DNA of 64,000 nucleotides, from NCBI GenBank assembly GCA_964543905.1, contig CAZIZO010000001.1:248001-312000 (forward strand). Direction: 5' to 3'. Position 1 is the first letter of the stretch. Every line of letters begins with the position of its first letter. Source of the DNA: GCA-016699835 sp964543905. GTDB lineage: Bacteria > Planctomycetota > Phycisphaerae > Phycisphaerales > UBA1924. Positions 16,412 through 27,263 of this stretch are shown piece by piece. The notes beneath the pieces were generated by a model, which searched no databases, was not told where the DNA came from, and was given only the letters and a program-made list of their open reading frames with translations. Made by a program: the position numbers and the translations under genes.

Positions 16412-17386
16412 CTATTTGCGTCGCTCGGCGGCGAGTTCATCGCGGATACGTTCGAGGAGGGCTTTGGTTTTGCGGATGCCCTCGGGCTCGGGGTGCTTGT
16501 CGCCCTCGTACTCGATGCCGATGTGGCCGAGGTAGCCCGCGGCGGTGACCACGCGGAGCATTCGGGCGTAGTCGATGGTGGTTTCGCGGCCTTGGTCGTC
16601 GAAGGCGTAGGACTTGGCGCTGACGCCTTTGGCGAAGGGCATGAGTTCGAGGACGCCCTGGTAGCGGTCGTAGGTTTCGTTGTCGTTGATGCGGAAGTTG
16701 CCGAAGTCGGGGAGGGTGCCGGCGCGTGGGTGACCGACGCGTTTGATGACGGCGGCAAGCCACTGGGCGTGGCTGGAGAGGCCGCCGTGGTTCTCGACGA
16801 GGACGTTGATGTTGTGGGTGTCGGCGAACTCGCAGAGGCGGCGCAGGCCGTCGGCGGCGAGTTTCTGTTGCTCCTCGAACGAGCCGCGGCTGTGGGCGTT
16901 GACGCGGATGGAATGGCATCCGAGGGCCTTGGCGGCCTCGACCCATTTTTTGTGGTTGTCGACGGCCTGGGCGCGCTTGGCGTCGTCGGGATCGCCCAGG
17001 GCGCCTTCGCCGTCGCACATGATGAGGAGGCTGGTGACGCCCTCGTCGTCGCAGCGTTTTTTGAGTTGGGCGACGTAGGCGGGAGCGGCCTTTTCTTTGA
17101 AGAAGGCGTTGACGTATTCGACGGCGTCGATGGCGTAGTCACGCCTGGCGGCCTTGGGGAAGTCGAGGTGGTCGAGGGTGGCGGCGAAGAGGGCACGATG
17201 GAGGGACCACTGGGCGAGGGAGATGGAGAAGAGGGGCGAGACGGCGGGTCGGGGCGTCGTGGTCACGGCGGGGCGGGGCGAGGAAGCGGACTGGGCGAGG
17301 GCGCGGCGCGAGAACGCGGCGAGGCCTGCGGCGAGCGCGGCGGACCGGACGAAATCGCGACGGGTGAGCGGGGTGCACGTCGGCAT
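16412..17386 (-). CDS. Tat-exported sugar phosphate isomerase/epimerase-like TIM-barrel protein
   Basis: A 324-residue protein of the AP-endonuclease-2/xylose-isomerase-like TIM barrel family. It begins with a twin-arginine signal (LTRRDFVRSAALAAGLAAFS), so it is exported folded. The barrel includes 'FSISLAQWSLHRALF', 'GVTSLLIMCDGEGALGD', 'GCHSIRVNAHSRGSFEEQ', 'NINVLVENHGGLSSH', 'LPDFGNFRI' and 'YLGHIGIEYEGDKHPE'; the Glu, Asp and His residues in these strands are placed to bind a divalent metal. Exported members are abundant in planctomycetes and are thought to act on sugars or inositols; the substrate is unknown. The ATG at 17386 is chosen because it starts the twin-arginine signal directly. 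Confidence 0.88.
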   Translation of the reverse strand: MPTCTPLTRRDFVRSAALAAGLAAFSRRALAQSASSPRPAVTTTPRPAVSPLFSISLAQWSLHRALFAATLDHLDFPKAARRDYAIDAVEYVNAFFKEKAAPAYVAQLKKRCDDEGVTSLLIMCDGEGALGDPDDAKRAQAVDNHKKWVEAAKALGCHSIRVNAHSRGSFEEQQKLAADGLRRLCEFADTHNINVLVENHGGLSSHAQWLAAVIKRVGHPRAGTLPDFGNFRINDNETYDRYQGVLELMPFAKGVSAKSYAFDDQGRETTIDYARMLRVVTAAGYLGHIGIEYEGDKHPEPEGIRKTKALLERIRDELAAERRK

Positions 17387-17477
17387 GGGGCGATCTCGAA
17401 GTGTGAACGTGCGAACGCCACGCCTGGTGGGCGTGGCGTTGGCGGAGAGTTGAGGCACGAAACGGAGTGCCGATCGG

Positions 17478-17753
17478 TTACATCGGGGCGGGCTCGCTGG
17501 GGGGCGAGGCGTTGGCGGCTTCGGCGGCGGAGTTACGTCGGATGTCGGCGGCGTGGGCGCGGCTGTACTGCTGGATGTCCTTGAACTGCCCGGAGGCGGA
17601 GCGGACGGCGTAGAGTTTTTTGCCCTTGCTGCTGTACATGACAGTCCGGCGGGCCTTCTTTTTCGCCGATTTCTTGGTGGTCTTCTTCGTGGCTTTCTTG
17701 CTGACCTTTTTGGAAGCCTTCTTCTTGGCCTTTTTCTTTGCCTTCTTTGCCAT
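17478..17753 (-). CDS. Lysine/alanine-rich histone H1-like small protein
   Basis: A 91-residue, strongly basic protein. The first ~35 residues are tandem K-K-A/T/S repeats (MAKKAKKKAKKKASKK and onward) like the tails of histone H1-type bacterial proteins; the rest ('VMYSSKGKKLYAVRSASGQF' then 'IQQYSRAHAADIRR') is a compact polar segment. Such proteins bind DNA non-specifically and may help compact the nucleoid; this is inferred from composition. A GGAG ribosome-binding site precedes the ATG. It is followed by the sugar isomerase gene 91 bases away on the same strand. Confidence 0.72.
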   Translation of the reverse strand: MAKKAKKKAKKKASKKVSKKATKKTTKKSAKKKARRTVMYSSKGKKLYAVRSASGQFKDIQQYSRAHAADIRRNSAAEAANASPPSEPAPM

Positions 17754-17858
17754 GACGGAACTCCAAGCGCGGCGTCGAGGCATGGACCTCATGCCCATCC
17801 GCCGGCGCTTGAATCTATCCCAAGTCGTCGGGGAGTGCAAGCGAGGGACGCGCGAAGA

Positions 17859-18245
17859 TCAGGCGAGGCGAGCGCGGGGTTGAGGAGGCGCATCGACGGG
17901 AATGTCGAGGAGTTGAAGGTTGCGGAGGTTGGCTTGAAAGGCGGCGTCGAAGAGATCGCCGGCGGCGGGGACGAGGCCGACGGCGGTGTCGATCGCGACG
18001 TTGGCGAGCATCTTGGCGAGGGTGTGGCGATCGGCGCCGAGTCGCCAGCCCTCATAGACGATGTAGAGGGCGAGGGAGGCGGAGAGGAGGTCTCCGGCGA
18101 CGGGGAGGAGCCCGAGGATGGGGTCGAGGCCGACGCGGAGGGAGGTGCCTGGGATCTGGAAGGCGCCATCGAGGAGGTGGGCGAGGGCGCGGATGCGTTG
18201 GGAAGCGCGCAGGGCGTCATGGGGGTTGGAGTACTTTGGGGGCAT
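17859..18245 (-). CDS. DUF4112-type small membrane protein
   Basis: A 128-residue protein with the order of motifs seen in DUF4112 proteins: 'RIRALAHLLDGAFQIPGTSL', 'RVGLDPILGLLPVAGDLLSA', then 'DTAVGLVPAAGDLFDAAFQA'. The two matching LLP-x-AGD and LVP-AAGD repeats lie at the ends of hydrophobic helices, which suggests a symmetric membrane protein. The family's function is unknown. It sits upstream of the lysine-rich gene in the same direction, 105 bases apart. Confidence 0.82.
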   Translation of the reverse strand: MPPKYSNPHDALRASQRIRALAHLLDGAFQIPGTSLRVGLDPILGLLPVAGDLLSASLALYIVYEGWRLGADRHTLAKMLANVAIDTAVGLVPAAGDLFDAAFQANLRNLQLLDIPVDAPPQPRARLA

Positions 18246-18292
18246 GTCGGACGAGTTGTTGGTGAGGAGGTTGGGGAGATTTCAGGGCCCCA

Positions 18293-18326
18293 GAAAAGAC
18301 AACGGCCGGGGGATACCCGGCCGTTG
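18293..18326 (-). terminator. Rho-independent terminator of the Kazal-like gene
   Basis: A perfect 11-base inverted repeat (CAACGGCCGGG, five-base loop, CCCGGCCGTTG) at 18300-18326 is followed on the minus strand by the T-rich TCTTTTCT. It lies 20 bases after the stop of the Kazal-like gene. Confidence 0.75.
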
Positions 18327-18346
18327 AGCGCTGGAAGAGGGGGAGA

Positions 18347-18574
18347 TTACTCGGTATCGCCACCCCAGAGGACGCAGTTGCGCTGGCCATCGCAGCGGGC
18401 GTAGCAATCGTTGGGATAGATGAGGCCGTTGGGGCAGATGACGGGGCGATAGATGTCGAGGCAGATGCACTCGCGGGGGGGGCGAGCGGCGAAGGTGGTC
18501 TGAACGGCCATGACGGCGACGCCACAGACGGCGACAACGAGGGAGACCATGCCGAACTTCTTGAGATTCTTCAT
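18347..18574 (-). CDS. Secreted Kazal-like cysteine-rich mini-protein
   Basis: A 75-residue protein with a clear signal peptide (FGMVSLVVAVCGVAVMAVQT) and a ~45-residue mature part bearing six cysteines (C36, C38, C47, C57, C61, C67). The segment 'RPVICPNGLIYPNDCYARC' matches the core of Kazal domains (P-V-C-x-N-G-x-x-Y-x-N-x-C-x-A-x-C), which inhibit serine proteases in animals; the one-residue gap between the first two cysteines is atypical. It stands alone with its own strong ribosome-binding site (AAAGGAG) and terminator. A protease-inhibitor role is plausible but unproven, and a structural disulphide mini-protein is the alternative. Confidence 0.75.
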   Translation of the reverse strand: MKNLKKFGMVSLVVAVCGVAVMAVQTTFAARPPRECICLDIYRPVICPNGLIYPNDCYARCDGQRNCVLWGGDTE

Positions 18575-18696
18575 ACGAAACTCCTTTTGAGGTTCTGCTC
18601 CGCACCCGCGGACGAGGGGAGTGTTGTATCAGAAGAGGCGACGGCGTGCAAGTACGCGCATGCCGACCGAGGGACGAAAATGGCGTGAAGAACTCT

Positions 18697-20757
18697 TCAG
18701 GCTGGTGGGGCGAGCCCGCGAAGTCGGCGGAGGGCCTTGCGCCAGGTGAGGCGCAGGAGGGTCTTGCCGCCGAGTTGATCGGCGACGGCGAGTTTGTGAT
18801 CGAGGGAGGGGTCGCGGGAATCGGGGGGCGCACCGGCACGGGCCGCGAGGAGATGGTCGAAGAGGTGAGCGGAGTAGGCGGCGAGGCGATCGGCGAGCGT
18901 GGCGGAGAATCGGGCGATGAGGAACTTGAGCAGGTTGGGGTCGGGGGGATCGCGCGGGTCGTCGGCGAGTTGGATCTTGGGATGAGGGAGGAGGAGGCCG
19001 AGGCCGCCGGATTCGAGGGAGAGGTAGACGCGGGCGATGTCGGCGAGATGTCCGAAGGCGGGGTCGAGGGCGTCGAGGACGAGACGTCCCGGGGTGGTGC
19101 GGGTGAGGGCGCGGGTGAGGGCGTGCCCATGCTCAAAGGGCCACGATTCTGGGGCGATGTCGAGGAGGCTGGGGACGACGCGGGCGTTTCGATGCCCCCA
19201 GGTGCCGGCGAAGGCGAGGGCGGGATTGGCGTTGAGGGCGTGGAGGCAAAGGGCGAGCCAGTCGGGGTCGGGCTGGTCACCCGCCTGGAGGAGGACGAGG
19301 GTGTCGGTGGTGCGGAGATCGGCGAAGGCGAGGGGGCGGGCGTGTTGGTCGCGGGCGTGCCATGGGCGGGCGAGGAGCCACACCGTTTCTTCGGCGTCGG
19401 GCGTGGCGTCGTCGAGAACGACGACCTGGGACGGGGGGTGAGTCTGACCCCGGAGTGCAGCGAGGGTGGCGTCGGAGCGGCCGAGGATGAGGACGGTGGC
19501 GGCGGACACGTGGGGCTCGGCGGAGGGAGCGCGGAGGATGCGCGGCGCGTGGTAGAAGGGACCGAGCGGCTCGGGAAGGGAGGGGGACGAGTAGGCCAGT
19601 CGGAGACGGAGGGAGGGATCGGCGAGGAGTCGCTCCATGGCGACGAGGAGGGAATCGGTGCGTCCGTCGTAGAAAAGGGCGTCGCGCTCGTGGGTGAGGA
19701 AATCGCGAGCGGCGGGGATGTCGTTGACGACGAGGGGGAGCCCGAAGGCACGGGCCTCGTGCATGGCGTAGCCGAAACTCTCGAGACGGCTGGGGAAGAC
19801 GGCGAAGAGGGCGTTTTTGAGTCGATCGGCGAGGCGATCATGCGAGAGATGCCCGGGGAAGAGGAAGTGGGAGCGCAAGTGCTCGGGGATGAGAGAGCGG
19901 AGGTAGGCGATATAACTGTCGCCGAGGGGGCTCTCGCTGCTGTCGCTGCCGATGAGGTCGAAGGCGAGGTGAAGGTTGGGATGTCGGCGGAGGAGTTCGA
20001 CGGCGGCGTGGACGAACTGGTCGGCACCCTTGATCTGGAACATGCGGCCGACGAAGGCGATGGTGGAGAGAACGTTTGGAGCGGGCGGGGACGCGCGGGT
20101 GTGGGCGTCGGCGTCACGAAGGGGCGCCCCCATGGCGGGCACGGAGACGACGGCACGTCGAGGTTCGATCTGGTAGCGATCGCGGAGGCACTCGTTGTAG
20201 AAGGTGTCAGAGGGCACAAGGACGGCGTCGGCGAGGCGGAAGGCGGCGCGTTCGAGGGCGTGCATGGACCAGCGATCGCGGTCGAGGTAGCGGGTGCCGC
20301 CGACGGCATCGATGAGGTCGAGTGGCGTGTGGACGCGGACGGCGATGGTTCCGGGGGCGGCGAGCAGGCCGAAGGCGCGGAGGGCGAGTGCGGCGTGGGC
20401 TGGGCCTGAGAAGTCGTAGAACTCAACGAGGTCGATGGGGTGGAGACGGGAAAGCGACTGGAGGGCGGCAGCCCAGCGGAGGGAGTTGAAAGAGGCGGGC
20501 GTGGGCGCTTCGTGGGGACGGATGGGGAGGTTGGCGCCGAGGTCTTCGACGAGGAACGCGGCGCAGCGATGGGAACCATCCCACGAAGGACGGACGTGCT
20601 TGTCGAATCGCTCAAAGTCGTGGCGAGGGAGATCGAGGAGGAGGAGGACGGCGTGGCCCTGGGCAAGGAGTCGGCGGGCGGCGTGGTGGACAAAGACGCC
20701 CGCTCCGCCGCGGGTGGTCGGGTGGATCTCGCAAGAGCAGAAGCAGGTGGTGGTCAT
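18697..20757 (-). CDS. Two-domain glycosyltransferase (GT4-like plus GT2-like)
   Basis: A 686-residue cytoplasmic protein. Residues 1-~400 form a GT-B glycosyltransferase of the GT4 type: 'CEIHPTTRGGAGVFVHHAA' (glycine-rich N-terminal loop), 'VRVHTPLDLIDAVGG', 'STIAFVGRMFQIKGADQF' and 'AVFPSRLESFGYAMHEARAF', the last matching the E-x7-E nucleotide-sugar-binding region. Residues ~425-600 look like a truncated GT2 (GT-A) domain: 'LRGQTHPPSQVVVLDDATPD' and 'LLQAGDQPDPDWLALCLHAL', but the usual DxD is not clear. Acceptor and donor are unknown. Its start overlaps the stop of the upstream membrane glycosyltransferase (ATGA), so the two are co-translated, probably for surface glycan or protein glycosylation. 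Confidence 0.82.
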   Translation of the reverse strand: MTTTCFCSCEIHPTTRGGAGVFVHHAARRLLAQGHAVLLLLDLPRHDFERFDKHVRPSWDGSHRCAAFLVEDLGANLPIRPHEAPTPASFNSLRWAAALQSLSRLHPIDLVEFYDFSGPAHAALALRAFGLLAAPGTIAVRVHTPLDLIDAVGGTRYLDRDRWSMHALERAAFRLADAVLVPSDTFYNECLRDRYQIEPRRAVVSVPAMGAPLRDADAHTRASPPAPNVLSTIAFVGRMFQIKGADQFVHAAVELLRRHPNLHLAFDLIGSDSSESPLGDSYIAYLRSLIPEHLRSHFLFPGHLSHDRLADRLKNALFAVFPSRLESFGYAMHEARAFGLPLVVNDIPAARDFLTHERDALFYDGRTDSLLVAMERLLADPSLRLRLAYSSPSLPEPLGPFYHAPRILRAPSAEPHVSAATVLILGRSDATLAALRGQTHPPSQVVVLDDATPDAEETVWLLARPWHARDQHARPLAFADLRTTDTLVLLQAGDQPDPDWLALCLHALNANPALAFAGTWGHRNARVVPSLLDIAPESWPFEHGHALTRALTRTTPGRLVLDALDPAFGHLADIARVYLSLESGGLGLLLPHPKIQLADDPRDPPDPNLLKFLIARFSATLADRLAAYSAHLFDHLLAARAGAPPDSRDPSLDHKLAVADQLGGKTLLRLTWRKALRRLRGLAPPA

Positions 20758-22310
20758 GAGGCGAGGGCGGGAGAGGGCGAAGGCCCGGGCTGGTCGTCGT
20801 GTCGACGGAAGGAGGCCACGAGGGCGGCGGGGGCGAGGTAGAGGGGCATCCAGTAGGGCACGCCATAGCGGGCGAAGATGGCGAGGAGGAGGGCGTAGAC
20901 GAGGATGGAGGCAAGGAGGGCGGCGAAGACGAAGAGGAGGCTCCATCGACCGCGGATGAACGCGACGAGGCAGACGAGGGTGGCGAGGGCGAAGAGGCCG
21001 AGGTATGGGAAACCTTTGGGGTGGTGGGCGGCGTACCAGCGGAGGGCGCGTCCGGGGAGGCCACCGTCGGTCTCCATGCGATAGGGCTTGAGGCTATCGC
21101 GGTCCTTATAGATGAGGAAGTTTTTGGGGAGGGCACGGCGATCGGGAGGTGCGTCGGCGCTCCACCCGCGGCCGAGGGCGCCGACGAAACCGGGGAGTTC
21201 CTCCCAGAGGACGTTGGAGGCGTCGGTGTGGAAGTTGAGTTGGGTGAGGAGGGCGGTCTGGAAGCGTTGGGCGTACTTCTCGGGATGACGAGCGGCGGAG
21301 GCCTTGGCCCAGGTGCTGAGTTTCTTGGCGACCGAGACGTCTTCCCAGGCCTTGATGTCGTTGATGAAGGGGAGGAACTCGTAGGCGCGTTTATCCTGGG
21401 AGAGGATTTTGTCGAGGCCGGCCTTGAGGAAAGCGTCGCGGAACTCGGGGGGCATGTCCTGGTCATCGACGATGCCTTCTTTCCAGAAGTAGATCCACAG
21501 TTGTGTGTCGAATCCCTGGGCCATGCCCTTGACGCCACGGTTGAAGTTGTGGACGAGCCAAGGCCCGAGGATGGCGGCGAGGGCGAGAACGGCGCCTCCG
21601 CCGGAGAGCAAGGCCTGGGGGAGGGCCTCGCGCCAGCGGGCGAGGCGACGCCAACCGTCGAAGCCCGAGAGCATGGCCCCGGCTACGAAGAAGGGAACGA
21701 GGATCTGGCAGGCGGGGCGGATATGGATGGCGCAGGCGACGCAGGCGCCGACGAAGAGACCGCGGAGGAAGGACGGGCGTCGCCAGACGAGGAGGCCGGC
21801 GGTGGGGATGGTGACGAAGAAGGCGGTGGCGGATTCGGTGAGGAGGAAGGACTCGCAGGCGAGGAGCCAGGGGTCGAGTGCGACGAGGGAGCCGACGAGG
21901 GTGGCGAGGAGGGGGCCGAGTTTGGGCCCGGCGAGGCGTGCGGTGGCCCAGGCGACGACGGTGGCGATGACGATGCCCATGAGATGCTGGACGAGCATGA
22001 TGGCGACGGGCCCCTTGCCGAAGAAGGCCACGATGAGCCCGAGGAGCACGGGGTAGCCCGGAGTGCGGACGGCGGGGATGGAGGGCCACGCGGCGCCGTC
22101 GGCCCGGGAGAAGAAGGCGGCGATGGATTCACCGAGGCGGAGGTAATCGACGCCGTCTTCGGTGATCAGGAGGGGCAGCGCGCCCATCGCGATGAGTCGG
22201 ACAAAGGCCGCGAGAAGAAAGACGAAGAGGACGGCGCGGCAGGTAGTCCAGGCCCGGCGGCCGTTGGTCGGGGCATGGATGGAGGGCGAAGCCTGAGGGG
22301 CGTCGGGCAT
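20754..22310 (-). CDS. GT39/ArnT-like polytopic membrane glycosyltransferase
   Basis: A 518-residue integral membrane protein. The first luminal loop after TM1 contains 'LLITEDGVDYLRLGESIAAF', with the acidic pair typical of GT-C enzymes that use polyprenyl-phosphate sugars, followed by 'TPGYPVLLGLIVAFFGKGP' and about 10 further hydrophobic segments. A ~150-residue soluble loop (from ~'GMAQGFDTQLWIYFWKEG' to 'YAAHHPKGFPYLG') precedes the last membrane helices. This layout fits the dolichyl-phosphate-mannose mannosyltransferase/ArnT group, which transfers a sugar to lipid or protein outside the membrane. The donor and acceptor are unknown. It forms a two-gene operon with the downstream GT4-GT2 protein. 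Confidence 0.82.
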   Translation of the reverse strand: MPDAPQASPSIHAPTNGRRAWTTCRAVLFVFLLAAFVRLIAMGALPLLITEDGVDYLRLGESIAAFFSRADGAAWPSIPAVRTPGYPVLLGLIVAFFGKGPVAIMLVQHLMGIVIATVVAWATARLAGPKLGPLLATLVGSLVALDPWLLACESFLLTESATAFFVTIPTAGLLVWRRPSFLRGLFVGACVACAIHIRPACQILVPFFVAGAMLSGFDGWRRLARWREALPQALLSGGGAVLALAAILGPWLVHNFNRGVKGMAQGFDTQLWIYFWKEGIVDDQDMPPEFRDAFLKAGLDKILSQDKRAYEFLPFINDIKAWEDVSVAKKLSTWAKASAARHPEKYAQRFQTALLTQLNFHTDASNVLWEELPGFVGALGRGWSADAPPDRRALPKNFLIYKDRDSLKPYRMETDGGLPGRALRWYAAHHPKGFPYLGLFALATLVCLVAFIRGRWSLLFVFAALLASILVYALLLAIFARYGVPYWMPLYLAPAALVASFRRHDDQPGPSPSPALAS

Positions 22311-22415
22311 TGGGAACGATAGCGGTGAAACGGGCGATTGCAGGATGGGGCGAGAGGGTGTGGAGGACGAAGGCTCTGTTGAGCAGGGGAGGGCGTGCTC
22401 ACGCGTGGCCGAGGG

Positions 22416-23138
22416 CTACTCGAAACGGACGCGATTTTTGAGCGTGCCGAGGGATTCGATTTCGATCTCGATGACATCGGCGTGCTTGAGGAAGGAGGGA
22501 GGGGTGCGGGCCATCCCGACGCCGCTGGGGGTGCCGGTGAGGATGACCGAACCTGGAAGGAGGGTGGTGCCCTTGGAGAGTTCGGAGATGAGGGTGGGGA
22601 TGTCGAAGATCATGTCGGAGGTGGACGCGTCCTGCATGGTGACGCCGTTGAGGCGGGTTTGGAGGCGAAGGGCGTGGGGGTTGGGGACCAAATCGGCGGG
22701 GGTGACGGTTGGTCCGAGGGGGCAGAAGGTGTCGAAGGACTTGCCGCGGCAGAACTGGCCGCCGCTGCCTTCTTTCTGCCACCAACGAGCGGAGACGTCG
22801 TTGGCGACGCAGTAGCCCAGGACGCAGGACAAGGCGTCGCTCCTGGGGATGTCGCGGATGGGCTTCATGTCGGGGCGAGCGAGGATGACGGCGAGTTCGC
22901 CCTCGAAATCGACCTGCTCGCGATCCTGGCAGACTTTGGGGACGACGATGTCATCGCCATCGAGGATGGCGGCGGCGGGGTTTTTGGTGAAGAGGACGGG
23001 GCGATCGGGGATGCCCTTGCCCTGTTCGCGGGCGTGGGCGGCGTAGTTCATGCCGATGCCCATGATGTGGCGGACGTGGAGGGGCTCGCCGGAGGGGAGG
23101 AGGATGGCGACGCCGAAGGAGGTTCGGAAGAGTTTCAT
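22416..23138 (-). CDS. Fumarylacetoacetate hydrolase family protein
   Basis: A 240-residue enzyme of the FAH fold. 'MGIGMNYAAHAREQGKGIPD' and 'VLFTKNPAAAILDGDDIVVP' begin the domain; 'VDFEGELAVIL' supplies metal-binding glutamates, 'GYCVANDVSARWWQ' supplies the aspartate, and 'GSVILTGTPSGVGMARTPPS' is the conserved C-terminal loop. Members hydrolyse or decarboxylate 2-oxo-acid or acylpyruvate substrates in aromatic or carbohydrate catabolism, with a magnesium ion. The exact substrate is not predictable. The ATG at 23138 begins the family's normal N-terminus; no Shine-Dalgarno sequence is visible. Confidence 0.93.
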   Translation of the reverse strand: MKLFRTSFGVAILLPSGEPLHVRHIMGIGMNYAAHAREQGKGIPDRPVLFTKNPAAAILDGDDIVVPKVCQDREQVDFEGELAVILARPDMKPIRDIPRSDALSCVLGYCVANDVSARWWQKEGSGGQFCRGKSFDTFCPLGPTVTPADLVPNPHALRLQTRLNGVTMQDASTSDMIFDIPTLISELSKGTTLLPGSVILTGTPSGVGMARTPPSFLKHADVIEIEIESLGTLKNRVRFE

Positions 23139-23163
23139 GGGAGGAACGGTAGACGAAGAAACG

Positions 23164-23190
23164 AAAAAAGGCCGGAGCAAGGCTCCGGCC
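23164..23190 (-). terminator. Rho-independent terminator after the small secreted-protein gene
   Basis: A perfect 9-base stem (GGCCGGAGC, loop AAG, GCTCCGGCC) at 23170-23190 is followed on the minus strand by six T. It lies 23 bases after the stop at 23214 and separates this gene from the FAH-family gene. Confidence 0.85.
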
Positions 23191-23213
23191 GGAAGTGCGT
23201 GCGGGAGGGGCGG

Positions 23214-23885
23214 CTAGTTTTGAGGCTCGCTCACGCTGGCGGTCTGGGATTGGGACTGGGCCTGTGGGACCACGCGGGCGAAGAGGTTGGCACTGCTGAG
23301 CAGGCTGGCGGCGGAGACCTGCTCACCCTGGGCGGCACGGCTCATGTCGAGTTGCATGATGCGCGAACGGGAGCCGTCGGCGGCGATCGAGTAGAAGGCG
23401 ACGGTGAGCGCGTTGTTCTGGAGTTTGATGACCTGCTCGGCGGGCTGCTTGGCGCCGCTGGCGGTGCTGAGGTGGCCGCTGAAGACGAGGGAGTTGGCGT
23501 CGCTGCTGTCCTTCTGGATGCCTCGGAAGGTGGAGTTGGTGACGGTGTTGAAGGCGACGGACTCGACCTTGCTGGTCTTGGAGTTGAGGAAGAAGAAGGA
23601 GGCGCCCTCGACGGGTTTGCCGTCGGCCTTGCCGTCGAAGCAGGCGAGCAGCCCACTGGAGTTGGCGCGGCAGGCGAAGGAGCCTGTGGCGGCCTGGTTG
23701 GCGTTGTTGAGACGGACCTGCATGCTGCCGTCCCACTGGCCGGCGAGGTTCTGGAGGATGGAGGGAAGGACGGCGGGGGCGCCCTGCTCGGAGTGCGGAG
23801 CCGACGAGGACGACTCGGGGCCTGCGTAGGCGAACATGGTGAACGAGGCGGCGGCGACGACGAAGGCGGCGCGACGAACTTGCAT
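23214..23885 (-). CDS. Secreted protein of unknown function (lipocalin/DUF1579-like beta fold)
   Basis: A 223-residue protein with a cleavable signal peptide (RRAAFVVAAASFTMFAYAGP). The mature part starts 'SILQNLAGQWDGSMQVRL' and then runs through alternating beta-type segments ('ATGSFACRANSSGLLACFDG', 'STFRGIQKDSSDANSLVFSG'), which resembles small beta-barrel proteins that report on total intensity of a bound ligand, such as DUF1579; this is only a resemblance. The C-terminus is a glutamine/serine-rich tail. The start has a ribosome-binding site AGGAGT, and a clear terminator follows the stop, so it is a single-gene unit. Confidence 0.65.
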   Translation of the reverse strand: MQVRRAAFVVAAASFTMFAYAGPESSSSAPHSEQGAPAVLPSILQNLAGQWDGSMQVRLNNANQAATGSFACRANSSGLLACFDGKADGKPVEGASFFFLNSKTSKVESVAFNTVTNSTFRGIQKDSSDANSLVFSGHLSTASGAKQPAEQVIKLQNNALTVAFYSIAADGSRSRIMQLDMSRAAQGEQVSAASLLSSANLFARVVPQAQSQSQTASVSEPQN

Positions 23886-24190
23886 GCGAGAAACTCCTGA
23901 GAGGACCAAACCAAGCGTGCCGAGGCCCCACATGGGCGAACCCGCGGGCACACCCACCAGCATCGGCGGGGACACGGGGCAAGTTGGGGCAAAGGGGGAG
24001 GGCGCCCGATCTGCGGACCCTCACGGGCACGCGTGGGCGGTCGCGAGCGGCACAAGTTGACGGGAGATATGAAGGTTTTCAGGTTGGGAGAGGGGAGGAC
24101 GGGTGATAACGAAGGGAGGCGCATGAACAACGCCCGCGTTTGCGGGCGTTGGACGTGGTCGTGGAGATGAGCGCGTGCGGGGGTCGAGCG
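23886..24190. other. Intergenic spacer between the gcvP terminator and the secreted-protein gene
   Basis: No protein-like frame. It contains the leader of the minus-strand secreted-protein gene on its left and the hairpin following gcvP (24128-24151) on its right. No recognisable promoter boxes or riboswitch were seen. Confidence 0.5.
24128..24151 (-). terminator. Hairpin after gcvP
   Basis: A perfect 10-base stem (CAACGCCCGC, loop of four, GCGGGCGTTG), 40 bases after the gcvP stop. On the minus strand it is followed only by TT, so it is a weak rho-independent terminator or an mRNA-end stabiliser. Confidence 0.55.
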
Positions 24191-27154
<2,964 letters not shown>

Positions 27155-27263
27155 GGGGGATCGTGCTCCTACGAAGATGGGTCAAGATTCTAGGTGGTTC
27201 GGTGGAGAGTGGATTGGCGGATTCGAGCGTCGCGGGGCCAGAGATTCCGCTAGACTTTGGGTT

